Below, piece after piece: positions 1 to 5,451 of a DNA stretch of 5,451 nucleotides (position 1 is its first letter; each line of letters begins with the position of its first letter). The stretch is from an uncultured Pelolinea sp. Its GTDB lineage: Bacteria; Chloroflexota; Anaerolineae; Anaerolineales; Anaerolineaceae. The translations under genes were made by a program, and so were the position numbers. The notes beneath the pieces are model-generated. The model saw nothing but the letters and a program-made list of their open reading frames with translations, did no database searches and was not told the DNA's origin. The stretch lies in NCBI GenBank assembly GCA_937902055.1, contig CALGUJ010000273.1, positions 1 through 5,451 on the forward strand, given 5' to 3'.

Positions 1-92
1 CCGAGGCCGACACTATTTTCGTGGAATCGCTGCGCAACCTGGAACGCATCAGCGATCATGCCTACAATATCGCCCTGACCTTGATCTATTGA
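1..92 (+). CDS. C-terminal end of a PhoU-domain protein, probably a Na/Pi cotransporter (partial)
   Basis: The window opens inside a gene. Codons are in frame from base 3 and run to a TGA at 90-92, giving 29 residues. The peptide contains the stretch NLERISDHAYNIA, which matches the last helix of PhoU-type domains, where an E-R-I-x-D-H motif contributes acidic metal-binding residues. In bacteria this helix ends either free-standing PhoU, the regulator of the Pst phosphate system, or the cytoplasmic tail of Na+/phosphate cotransporters. The cotransporter is slightly favoured because the protein stops soon after the motif, but the visible part cannot separate the two. The next gene starts 20 bases downstream on the same strand with no terminator between, so the two are probably cotranscribed. 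Confidence 0.6.
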   Translation, partial: EADTIFVESLRNLERISDHAYNIALTLIY

Positions 93-112
93 ACCCTTAA
101 AAAAGGAAGAAA

Positions 113-829
113 ATGAACCCCAAACGTCTGACCGAATTACGAATCAATGAAGTAAAGGCAATCGCGGCGGAAAAACCGCTGATCCTGATCCCGATCGGCA
201 CGATCGAATGGCATTCCGGCCACCTGCCGCTGGGCGTGGATACCTTGATCACCGAAAAGGTGTGCGAAGATATTTCCAGCGGGACGGGCGTGGTGGTGGC
301 GCCCACGCTGGCGTGCGGCATCAGCCGCAACCTGAAACCGGAAGAAGGCTATTTCGGCACGGTGAACACCATCTCGGAAGAAACGCTGGCGAACCTGATC
401 GCGGAGCTGCTGCGCGGCTATGCCAAGATGGGTTTTAAAAAAGCCATCCTGATGAGCGGGCACTTTGAGAACGAGCATTACAACGCCATCATGGCCGGGA
501 TCGAACAGGTGAAAGAAATCCAGGGATATTTCATGGCGCCGCCGCAATTTTGCGAGGAATACATCGAAGACCTGGGCGACGTGAGCCTGACCTGGCCGTA
601 CGCCAGCGACCACGCCGCGGAGTGGGAGACTTCCATGATGCTCTATTACTATCCCGAGACGGTGGACATGGTGAACGCGCCGGAGACGATTGAATTGCCC
701 ATGCCGGGCATCCCGGAATACATCCGCAGGCGCTACCCGCGGCGGGCTTCACGCGAATATGGACAGAAGCTGGTGGAAGCCATCATCCCCAACGGGATCA
801 AGAAGATCAACGAAATGATCGGGGAGTAG
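113..829 (+). CDS. Creatininase-family metal-dependent amidohydrolase
   Basis: The product has 238 residues, close to the usual 240-260 of the creatininase (creatinine amidohydrolase) family. These are cytoplasmic enzymes with two metals (Zn or Mn) that hydrolyse cyclic or linear amides. The metal ligands known from Pseudomonas creatininase can all be located: Glu32 and His34 in IEWHSGHLPLGVD, Asp43 at its end, and His117 and Glu119 in SGHFEN. A second conserved block, DHAAEWETS at 166-174, matches the family region that supplies catalytic His and Glu residues. The start is supported by an AGGAAG ribosome site at 104-109. The family also includes the mycofactocin protein MftE and formamide hydrolases of archaeal flavin synthesis. 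Neither pathway is visible here, so the substrate is unknown and creatinine should not be assumed. One oddity is Ser-Gly in place of the common Gly-Pro in the first motif (HSGHLP against the usual HGPHLP). Confidence 0.88.
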   Translation: MNPKRLTELRINEVKAIAAEKPLILIPIGTIEWHSGHLPLGVDTLITEKVCEDISSGTGVVVAPTLACGISRNLKPEEGYFGTVNTISEETLANLIAELLRGYAKMGFKKAILMSGHFENEHYNAIMAGIEQVKEIQGYFMAPPQFCEEYIEDLGDVSLTWPYASDHAAEWETSMMLYYYPETVDMVNAPETIELPMPGIPEYIRRRYPRRASREYGQKLVEAIIPNGIKKINEMIGE

Positions 830-834
830 TGACG

Positions 835-862
835 AAAAGCCGGAAAAAATCCGGCTTTTTTT
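835..862 (+). terminator. Intrinsic terminator after the creatininase gene
   Basis: A perfect 10-bp stem pairs 835-844 (AAAAGCCGGA) with 850-859 across a 5-base A loop. The right arm runs into an unbroken T tract at 856-862. It starts 5 bases after the stop codon. Because the left arm begins with an A run, it may also work weakly in reverse, but no - strand gene ends here. Confidence 0.93.
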
Positions 863-1027
863 CTGATAAAAGATTTACGGGGATTTTACCGGTTTTCATT
901 CTTCAGACCGATGCTGGAAAAAGAGATGATGATATAAATGGATTGTTATTTTTTCCGGGATGACATCATTTAAACTATAGCTGTTTTCAGGAAAAATGAA
1001 GCAGATGTGCAGTTTGGAGAAAAAATC
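863..1027 (+). other. AT-rich intergenic region upstream of the lipoprotein gene; probable promoter region
   Basis: No gene fits in these 165 bases, which are clearly richer in A+T than the flanking genes. The lipoprotein promoter should lie here because a strong terminator sits just upstream. The best -10-like hexamers are TATAAA at 933-938 and TAAACT at 971-976, and a -35-like TTGTTA lies at 943-948. None of these pairs at the normal 16-18 base spacing, so no specific promoter is called. Short inverted repeats (TAAATG 935-940 with CATTTA 967-972, ATGATG 926-931 with CATCAT 964-969) are too weak to interpret. Confidence 0.5.
1016..1019 (+). promoter_or_regulatory. Ribosome binding site that fixes the lipoprotein start
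   Basis: GGAG lies 8 bases before the ATG at 1028. An in-frame GTG at 1007 lies upstream of this site and would put it inside the coding region. The ATG is therefore preferred, and it also gives a compact signal peptide beginning MSRHQ. Confidence 0.75.
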
Positions 1028-2548
1028 ATGAGTAGACATCAGATACCTTTTGTTGCAGCGCTCCTGATCCTGGCGGTCGCGTTGAGCGCCTGCGGCACGG
1101 GCAGCGCACCGGCCGGGTCAGCGGATATGCCGGCGCGTCCGGAAGGAGCGCCGCAGGGAACACCTCCGGCGGATATGCCAGAAGGGAGACCGCCGATGGA
1201 TGAGAAGGCAGCCGGAGCCGAAGCGCCGGTTGTTGAAGCAACGCCAACCGCAGCCGCAACCCCGACAGTTGAAGCTACCGCTACGACAGAACCGACCGCG
1301 GCCCCTCAAACCGGCGAGCCGGTTGATGCCGCCACCCAAAACACGGAGCAGGAAATCGCGGCAGTAGTCGAAATCGGCAATAAAACCTACAACAAGACGC
1401 ACGAGGATATCGACGCGGCGGAAGACAATCTTTCGGCCGCCCTGGTAACCAGCGGCGGCACGCTGACGGTTGGGTATGCCAACGTGACCAAGAGCGGCGA
1501 TAGCACCTCGCTGGAAAACAGCAGCCTGTTCGGGCAGAACGCCGCCATCCTGGGAACCGACAAGAGCACGCTGAAGGTGCTTTACAGCACGGTAAAGACC
1601 AGCGGCGCAGGAGCAGCCGGCGTTTACGTGCGGGGCGGCGAGACCAATGGAACCGTGCTGGATACCACAATCGAAACCAGCGGCGATAACGCCCCGGCGC
1701 TGATGGCTGCGCTTGAAGCCAGCATGACCGTGAGTAATGCCACCCTGACAACGAGCGGAGAGAATTCAAGCGCGGTCGCCACCGATCACGGGAACGCGGC
1801 GATCACGCTTGATGGCAGTTCGGCCGGCACCAGCGGCGCCAACTCTGCCGGAGTCAGCGCGAGTGCCAGCGGCGAGGTAAGCATCAGCAATTCGAGCGTG
1901 GCTGCCAGCGCATCCCCGGCAGTGGCCATCGAAGGAACCAGCTCGGTCAGCGCTGTCGACAGTGACCTCTCCACCAGCGCCGAAGACCAACCGGCAGTAT
2001 CTTTTTATCAGCAGCCGGATAACGAGAATAGCGGCGCTTCTTTCACCATGAGTGGCGGTTCTTTGACCAACAGCGGCAGCAGCGGCGCCTTGATCGCCAA
2101 TAGCGATGCGGTGGGAACGGTTGCGCTCAGCAAGGTTTCAGCCAGCGCCAAATCGGGAATCTTGATCCTGGCGCAGGCTGGCGAAAGCGGCGAGGGCGGC
2201 GAGCTTTCCGTGACTGCAGAAGGAAGCAACCTGGCGGGCAAGGTGGTGGTGGATAACTCCAGCAAGGTGTCTCTTGAGCTGAAGGACGGAGCGACATTTG
2301 AGGGGATGATCAACTCGGAATACACGGCTTACAACGCCAACCTGATTTTGGACGCCACCAGCAGTTGGAACGTGACCGGCAACTCATACCTCACCAAGCT
2401 GAGCGACGTGGATGGCATTTCCGGCAACTCTGTGACCAACATCACCGGCAACGGGTACACCGTGTATTACAACTCGAACGCCAATATTTACCTAAAAGGG
2501 AAAATTTACACTCTGAAGGGGGGCGGGTACCTGAAACCGTTGAATTAG
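1028..2548 (+). CDS. Surface lipoprotein with Thr/Pro-rich stalk and parallel beta-helix domain
   Basis: The product has 506 residues. Residues 1-22 are a lipoprotein signal: a short basic start, a hydrophobic core (FVAALLILAVAL) and the lipobox LSAC, with Cys22 as the predicted lipidated residue. It is the only cysteine in the protein. Residues 23 to about 110 are a low-complexity stalk, first rich in Pro, Gly, Met and acidic residues, then ATPT/TEPT-like. From about 120 the protein is Ser/Thr/Gly/Asn-rich and made of repeated short strands with turns such as TSGDN, TSGEN and TSGAN, typical of a right-handed parallel beta-helix. The opening (EDNLSAALVTSGGTLTV) and the aromatic end (SYLTKL, GYTVYY, YTLKGGGYLKP) resemble a family of secreted beta-helix proteins that I recall from Firmicutes and methanogens; this is from memory and not searched. 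Its function is unknown; an adhesive or carbohydrate-binding surface role is inference. No sortase motif, catalytic motif or transmembrane anchor is seen. Confidence 0.82.
   Translation: MSRHQIPFVAALLILAVALSACGTGSAPAGSADMPARPEGAPQGTPPADMPEGRPPMDEKAAGAEAPVVEATPTAAATPTVEATATTEPTAAPQTGEPVDAATQNTEQEIAAVVEIGNKTYNKTHEDIDAAEDNLSAALVTSGGTLTVGYANVTKSGDSTSLENSSLFGQNAAILGTDKSTLKVLYSTVKTSGAGAAGVYVRGGETNGTVLDTTIETSGDNAPALMAALEASMTVSNATLTTSGENSSAVATDHGNAAITLDGSSAGTSGANSAGVSASASGEVSISNSSVAASASPAVAIEGTSSVSAVDSDLSTSAEDQPAVSFYQQPDNENSGASFTMSGGSLTNSGSSGALIANSDAVGTVALSKVSASAKSGILILAQAGESGEGGELSVTAEGSNLAGKVVVDNSSKVSLELKDGATFEGMINSEYTAYNANLILDATSSWNVTGNSYLTKLSDVDGISGNSVTNITGNGYTVYYNSNANIYLKGKIYTLKGGGYLKPLN
1454..2332 (+). 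repeat. Degenerate beta-helix rung repeats inside the lipoprotein
   Basis: The repeat is at protein level. A Thr/Ser-Ser-Gly turn recurs at residues 155-157, 191-193, 217-219, 242-244 and 268-270. Weaker versions follow near 292, at 316 and at 348. Spacing in the regular core is 24-26 residues, about one turn of a beta-helix. Each unit has a short strand (for example MTVSNATL, ITLDGSS, VSISNSS), the turn, and a small hydrophobic strand (AAGVYV, APALMA, SAVAT, AGVSA, PAVAI). An insertion at about 326-337 (YQQPDNENSG) widens one rung. DNA identity between units is low, so these are old, diverged repeats and not a recent tandem expansion. Confidence 0.7.
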
Positions 2549-2560
2549 TTCATCCAATTA

Positions 2561-2602
2561 CCGGCTGTCTTCAACGAGAACCAAAGCCGAACGGACAGCC
2601 GG
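2561..2602. repeat. Perfect 9-bp inverted repeat in the 3' region of the lipoprotein gene
   Basis: CCGGCTGTC at 2561-2569 is the exact reverse complement of GACAGCCGG at 2594-2602, with a 24-base spacer. It starts 12 bases after the lipoprotein stop codon and has no T tract, so it does not look like a terminator itself. It could fold in the mRNA and slow 3' exonuclease decay, or be a protein site; neither is shown. Confidence 0.5.
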
Positions 2603-2638
2603 GCGAACCTCATCATCAATCAATCGCAACACTGGCAC

Positions 2639-2693
2639 CGCATCCCCCCGGTCTTCCTCATCAGAACAACCCCGGGGGATGCGTTCAATTTTT
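2639..2693 (+). terminator. Probable terminator of the lipoprotein transcript
   Basis: CGCATCCCCC at 2639-2648 pairs perfectly with GGGGGATGCG at 2674-2683. Two more G-C pairs are possible after a one-base bulge. The hairpin is followed by a short, imperfect T-rich run (TTCAATTTTTATTT, longest run 2689-2693). The loop of about 20 bases is longer than usual. On the - strand no T tract follows the hairpin, so it is less likely to end the convergent gnd transcript, for which no clear intrinsic terminator is visible. Confidence 0.65.
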
Positions 2694-2716
2694 ATTTACT
2701 ATCCGGTCCGATTTTT

Positions 2717-4171
2717 TCAGGCGTTATAGGCGTTGGAAGTGACATCGCCGCCGCGGCCGGTCCAGTTGGTATGGAAGAACTGGCCGCGCGGTTGATCGAG
2801 GCGTTCGTAGGTATGCGCCCCAAAGTAGTCGCGCTGCGCCTGCAGCAGGTTAGCCGGCAGCCAGGCGCGCCGGTAGGCATCGTAGAAGGAGAGGGCGCTG
2901 GACATGGCCGGCATGGGGATGCCGTTCAGCACCGCGGCGGAGATCACGCGGCGCCAGGCAGGCTGCGCGTTTTCCACTTCCACTTTGAAGTAAGGATCCA
3001 GCAGCAAGTTGCGCAGGCCGGGATTCTTATCGAATGCTTCTTTAATCCTGCCCAGGAAAACCGAGCGGATGATGCAGCCGCCGCGCCACATGAGCGCCAC
3101 CCCGCCGTAGTTGAGGTTCCAGCGGTACTCCTCAGCGGCTGCGCGCATGAGCATGTAGCCCTGCGTATAGGAGATGATCTTGGAAGCGTACAGCGCGTCG
3201 TGCAGGTCGGCCAGCAGCGCCTTTTTATCGCCGGAAAGCAATGGCCGGGGGCCTTTCAATACCTGGGAGGCTTTCACCCTTTCTTCCTTCAAGGCGGATA
3301 GCCCGCGGCTCAGGACGGCTTCAACGATCAAGGAAAGCGGGATGCCCAATTCCAGGGCGGAAATCCCGGTCCATTTACCGGTGCCTTTCTGGCCGGCGGT
3401 ATCGAGGATCTTATCCACCAAGGGCAACCCGTCCTCATCCTCGAAGGCAAAGATATCCGCGCTGATCTGGATCAGGTATGAATCCAGCTTGCCTTTGTTC
3501 CATTCGGCGAAAGTTTGGTGGATCTCGGCGGTACTCATACCCAGGCCTTCCTTCATGAAGTGGTAGGCTTCACCGATCAACTGCATGTCGCCGTATTCGA
3601 TGCCGTTATGCACCATCTTGACGTAATGGCCGGCGCCGTTCTCGCCGACCCAGTCGCAGCAGGGGGCCTGCGGATCGCCGACTTTGGCGGCAATGCTTTG
3701 AAAAATGGGTTTGACAGCCGGCCAGGCAGCCGGAGAACCGCCGGGCATGATGGAAGGCCCGAAACGCGCGCCTTCTTCGCCGCCGGAGACGCCCGTACCG
3801 ATGTAATACAGCCCTTTGGATTCAACGTAGACTGTACGGCGGATGGTATCCTCGTAGTTGGAATTGCCGCCGTCGATGATGACATCGCCGGATTCCAGCA
3901 GCGGCAGCAAGTGTTCGATAAACTCATCCACCGGATCGCCGGCCTTGACCATCAGCATGACCCGGCGCGGTTTTTGCAGGGCGGCAACGAACTCCTCGAG
4001 GGATTTCGCGCCGAGGAGCTTTTCGTTCTGCCCGGAGGCATTCACGAATTCATCCACCTTCGAAACAGTGCGGTTGAACACGGCAACCGTGAACCCGTGG
4101 TCGATCATATTCAAGACCAGATTTTGGCCCATGACCGCCAGACCGATCAAACCGATATCCGCTTTTTTCAT
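2717..4171 (-). CDS. gnd: 6-phosphogluconate dehydrogenase, decarboxylating (NADP+ type)
   Basis: This cytoplasmic enzyme of the oxidative pentose phosphate pathway converts 6-phosphogluconate to ribulose-5-phosphate, CO2 and NADPH. The product has 484 residues, a normal full length for the long (dimeric) form. The Rossmann nucleotide loop is GLIGLAVMGQNLVLN (7-21), followed by Asn33-Arg34-Thr35, a pattern that favours NADP+ over NAD+. The substrate segment GVSGGEEGARFGPSIMPGG lies at 127-145. The catalytic block KMVHNGIEYGDMQL (185-198) holds the expected general base Lys185, plus His188, Asn189 and Glu192. The family signature with KGTGKW is at 262-267. The C-terminal tail carries Arg447 and His453, which in the family reach the substrate of the partner subunit. 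No key residue is missing. The ATG at 4171 is chosen because it has an ideal ribosome site; a longer reading from TTG at 4207 would bury that site. It stands alone, downstream of ada but separated from it by a terminator. Confidence 0.97.
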   Translation of the reverse strand: MKKADIGLIGLAVMGQNLVLNMIDHGFTVAVFNRTVSKVDEFVNASGQNEKLLGAKSLEEFVAALQKPRRVMLMVKAGDPVDEFIEHLLPLLESGDVIIDGGNSNYEDTIRRTVYVESKGLYYIGTGVSGGEEGARFGPSIMPGGSPAAWPAVKPIFQSIAAKVGDPQAPCCDWVGENGAGHYVKMVHNGIEYGDMQLIGEAYHFMKEGLGMSTAEIHQTFAEWNKGKLDSYLIQISADIFAFEDEDGLPLVDKILDTAGQKGTGKWTGISALELGIPLSLIVEAVLSRGLSALKEERVKASQVLKGPRPLLSGDKKALLADLHDALYASKIISYTQGYMLMRAAAEEYRWNLNYGGVALMWRGGCIIRSVFLGRIKEAFDKNPGLRNLLLDPYFKVEVENAQPAWRRVISAAVLNGIPMPAMSSALSFYDAYRRAWLPANLLQAQRDYFGAHTYERLDQPRGQFFHTNWTGRGGDVTSNAYNA

Positions 4172-4179
4172 TAATTCAT

Positions 4180-4185
4180 CTCCTC
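4180..4185 (-). promoter_or_regulatory. Ribosome binding site that fixes the gnd start
   Basis: On the - strand GAGGAG lies 8 bases upstream of the ATG at 4171. This supports the start MKKADIG over an in-frame TTG 36 bases further upstream. Confidence 0.85.
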
Positions 4186-4189
4186 GCAG

Positions 4190-4219
4190 ATTTTTGACTT
4201 TGCTCAAATCATCAAAAAT
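4190..4219. repeat. 8-bp inverted repeat in the gnd leader
   Basis: ATTTTTGA at 4190-4197 is the exact reverse complement of TCAAAAAT at 4212-4219, with a 14-base spacer. It lies between the candidate gnd promoter and the ribosome site, only a few bases from the latter. It could be an operator for a dimeric regulator or a weak mRNA hairpin. The arms are nearly all A/T in an AT-rich region, so chance is possible. Confidence 0.35.
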
Positions 4220-4227
4220 AGATGGTT

Positions 4228-4261
4228 ACTTAAAACTTGATGGCCTTACAAGTCAATTATA
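4228..4261 (-). promoter_or_regulatory. Candidate gnd promoter
   Basis: On the - strand a perfect TATAAT lies at 4261-4256, about 85 bases before the gnd start and just downstream of the ada terminator, but with no good -35 at the right distance. Overlapping it, TTGACT at 4256-4251 is a good -35 and stands 17 bases from TTAAGT at 4233-4228, a weak -10. Either could serve. A promoter is expected here because of the terminator upstream. Confidence 0.45.
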
Positions 4262-4290
4262 GTTAAAGAAACCCGCAAGAAGGTATATAC

Positions 4291-4327
4291 GAAAAATAAA
4301 AATCCACCGGGTTATGCCAATGGATTT
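4291..4327 (-). terminator. Intrinsic terminator after ada
   Basis: On the - strand an 11-bp stem pairs 4327-4317 (AAATCCATTGG) with 4310-4300 (CCGGTGGATTT), including two G-U pairs, around a 6-base loop. A T-rich tail (TTATTTTT) follows at 4299-4292. It begins 12 bases after the ada stop codon and separates ada from gnd. Confidence 0.88.
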
Positions 4328-4339
4328 AAACGACCTTTT

Positions 4340-5404
4340 TTAAATTTGGACGGAGGAGGCAAAGTGCCGGATCTCGTGTTCCAGCAGCCAGCGCTTGCGC
4401 CACAGGCCGCCGCCGTAACCGCACAGGCTGCCGTCGGCGCGGATGACGCGGTGGCAGGGAACAATGAGCGCCAGGTGGTTGCGGCCGTTGGCCTGGCCGA
4501 TGGCGCGGGAGGCCTGCGGCCTGCCCAACTGCTCCGCCATCCAGGAATAGGAACGGGTTTCACCGGGGGGGATGGTTTGCAGCAGCGCCCAGACCGATTT
4601 TTCGAATTCCGAACCGACCAGCACCAGCGGCAGATCAAAAGCAACGCTCGATCCATTGAAATAATCCTGCAACGCCTTGGCGGCGGCTGACAGAACGGGA
4701 TTATCACCCGGCACGATGTAAGCGCCGGTGCGTTTGCGCAATTGCAGGATTTCCCTTTCCAGGGCGCGGCGATCGACAAATTCGAGCAGGTATAAGCCGG
4801 AATCATCGGCGATCGCCAGCATGGCGCCGAGGGGCGTATCGATCCAGCGCGCCAGCAGGTATTCGACCTGCGCCGCCCGGCTGGGGGCGGTTCCAAACAC
4901 CTGCCGGAAGGACTGCCAGAAGCCGCTGGCGGAGGAGAAACCTCCTTCAATCTGCGCGGCGATGACCGGCTGGCCGGCGCGGATTTCGTGCAAGGCGCTG
5001 CCCATGCGGCGGGCGCGCTGGTAGGCCTGGAAAGTCATGCCATAATATTTTTTAAACTGGCGGCGGGCGGTGGAAGGATCGATGTGCATGCTTTTCAGGT
5101 CCTTGTCGCTGACGCGGTGATCGGGCGATTGGTCGATGGCATCAACCAGGCGGGAGAGCATTTCAGGTTTGTTATTCTCCCGATCCAACGGCTTGCAGCG
5201 CGAGCAGGGACGGTAGCCGGCATACAGGGCATCGTTAGACGACGGAAAATATTCGATGTTTTCCGGGTTAGGTTTTCTGGCAGGGCAGGTGGGACGGCAA
5301 AAGATGCCGGTGGTTTTCACACCAACGTAGAAAACTCCTTCGAAAGAAGGATCGCGCCGGGTGAACGCCCGATACATGACGGAAAGGGGAGGTAAGTTTT
5401 GCAT
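4340..5404 (-). CDS. ada: Ada: bifunctional methylphosphotriester / O6-methylguanine DNA methyltransferase and transcriptional activator
   Basis: Ada takes methyl groups from alkylated DNA irreversibly. Once methylated at its N-terminal domain it activates genes of the adaptive response. At 354 residues from the ATG it has the same length as E. coli Ada. All parts are present in order. The N-terminal zinc domain has Cys36, Cys40, Cys67 and Cys70 (TGIFCRPTCPAR and GYRPCSRC); Cys36 corresponds to the phosphotriester acceptor Cys38 of E. coli. An AraC-type helix-turn-helix domain spans about 80-175. The methyltransferase domain spans about 181-354, with acceptor Cys317 in IVPCHRV, the conserved RAIGQANGRN before it, and GYGGGLWRKRWLLEHE near the end. 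The protein therefore looks fully active in both repair reactions. A GTG at 5410 would add two residues and has a weak AGG 6 bases upstream. The ATG is preferred because of the -10 box position. It is a single-gene unit ending in its own terminator. Confidence 0.96.
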   Translation of the reverse strand: MQNLPPLSVMYRAFTRRDPSFEGVFYVGVKTTGIFCRPTCPARKPNPENIEYFPSSNDALYAGYRPCSRCKPLDRENNKPEMLSRLVDAIDQSPDHRVSDKDLKSMHIDPSTARRQFKKYYGMTFQAYQRARRMGSALHEIRAGQPVIAAQIEGGFSSASGFWQSFRQVFGTAPSRAAQVEYLLARWIDTPLGAMLAIADDSGLYLLEFVDRRALEREILQLRKRTGAYIVPGDNPVLSAAAKALQDYFNGSSVAFDLPLVLVGSEFEKSVWALLQTIPPGETRSYSWMAEQLGRPQASRAIGQANGRNHLALIVPCHRVIRADGSLCGYGGGLWRKRWLLEHEIRHFASSVQI

Positions 5405-5410
5405 GGTCAC

Positions 5411-5416
5411 AGTATA
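5411..5416 (-). promoter_or_regulatory. Candidate -10 element of the ada promoter
   Basis: On the - strand TATACT (5 of 6 to consensus) ends 6 bases before the ATG at 5404, so transcription would start at or next to the A of that ATG. No good -35 is seen 16-18 bases upstream, as is common at promoters that need an activator. The only Shine-Dalgarno-like triplet is the AGG just before this box. Confidence 0.4.
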
Positions 5417-5431
5417 CCTGTTTGATTTATT

Positions 5432-5444
5432 TTTGCATCCGATT
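5432..5444 (-). promoter_or_regulatory. Possible Ada-binding box upstream of ada
   Basis: On the - strand the sequence reads AAT, five bases, then GCAAA. This resembles the AAT and GCAA half-elements described for Ada-responsive promoters of E. coli, where the gap is about six bases. GCAAA lies near the expected -35 region of the candidate promoter, where Ada would act on its own gene. The match is short and in an AT-rich stretch, and E. coli site rules may not carry over to this organism. Confidence 0.2.
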
Positions 5445-5451
5445 TTCAGGC

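Noticed and set aside
137..613. Open frame of 158 codons on the - strand
   Set aside because: It is antisense to the creatininase gene, whose family motifs are certain. It has no recognisable domain.
1007..1027. GTG at 1007 as start of the lipoprotein, adding seven residues
   Set aside because: The ribosome site GGAG at 1016-1019 would lie inside the gene. The ATG at 1028 has ideal spacing and a cleaner signal peptide.
1281..1769. Open frame of 162 codons on the - strand
   Set aside because: It is antisense to the lipoprotein and is rich in Arg, Cys and Trp, as expected for a shadow of Ser/Ala/Gly-rich codons.
1454..2332. CRISPR array or recent tandem duplication
   Set aside because: The periodicity is in the protein only. 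Units vary in length and DNA sequence, and there are no constant repeats or unique spacers.
2365..2742. Open frame of 125 codons on the + strand crossing the lipoprotein end
   Set aside because: It overlaps the lipoprotein C-terminus in another frame, passes through the terminator hairpin, and has no recognisable domain.
3515..4174. Open frame of 219 codons on the + strand
   Set aside because: It lies entirely antisense to the well-supported gnd gene, has no recognisable domain and is explained by codon bias in gnd.
4172..4207. TTG at 4207 as start of gnd, adding 12 residues
   Set aside because: The extra residues contain the obvious Shine-Dalgarno for the ATG at 4171, and the family starts just before the GLIGLAVMG loop.
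4312..4950. Open frame of 212 codons on the - strand overlapping ada
   Set aside because: It is a shifted reading of the ada methyltransferase domain and runs through the ada terminator. The ada frame has all its motifs intact, so there is no sign of a frameshift.

Overview
The window looks like ordinary chromosomal DNA from a bacterium of moderately high GC content, with AT-rich intergenic gaps. The likeliest source is the Chloroflexota, possibly the Anaerolineae. That placement is an inference: the surface lipoprotein has a Thr/Pro/Ala-rich stalk of the ATPT/TEPT kind that is common on lipoproteins of that group. No rRNA or other phylogenetic marker is present. There are no tRNA genes, insertion sequences, CRISPR arrays or phage genes.

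Layout, left to right. On the + strand are the last 30 codons of a gene ending in a PhoU-like helix (1-92), probably a Na/Pi cotransporter. A creatininase-family metallohydrolase follows 20 bases later (113-829) and ends at a strong intrinsic terminator (835-862). After an AT-rich gap comes a 506-residue lipoprotein (1028-2548) with a lipobox, a low-complexity stalk and a long parallel beta-helix of about 25-residue rungs. Its 3' region holds a perfect 9-bp inverted repeat and then a terminator-like hairpin.

The right half is on the - strand. Read in the direction of transcription, a complete Ada methylation-repair regulator (5404 to 4340) comes first and ends in an intrinsic terminator (4327 to 4291). 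A 6-phosphogluconate dehydrogenase gene, gnd, follows (4171 to 2717), with its own candidate promoter and an inverted repeat in its leader. The lipoprotein and gnd are convergent.

The genes do not form one pathway. The PhoU-like gene and the creatininase are probably cotranscribed. The lipoprotein, gnd and ada look like separate transcription units: gnd supplies NADPH and ribulose-5-phosphate, Ada repairs alkylated DNA and controls its own response, and the lipoprotein is a cell-surface protein of unknown binding function. I see no convincing new multi-gene system. The points most worth a second look are the beta-helix lipoprotein and the ada promoter, whose -10 box is placed as for a leaderless mRNA and which has a possible Ada-box upstream.
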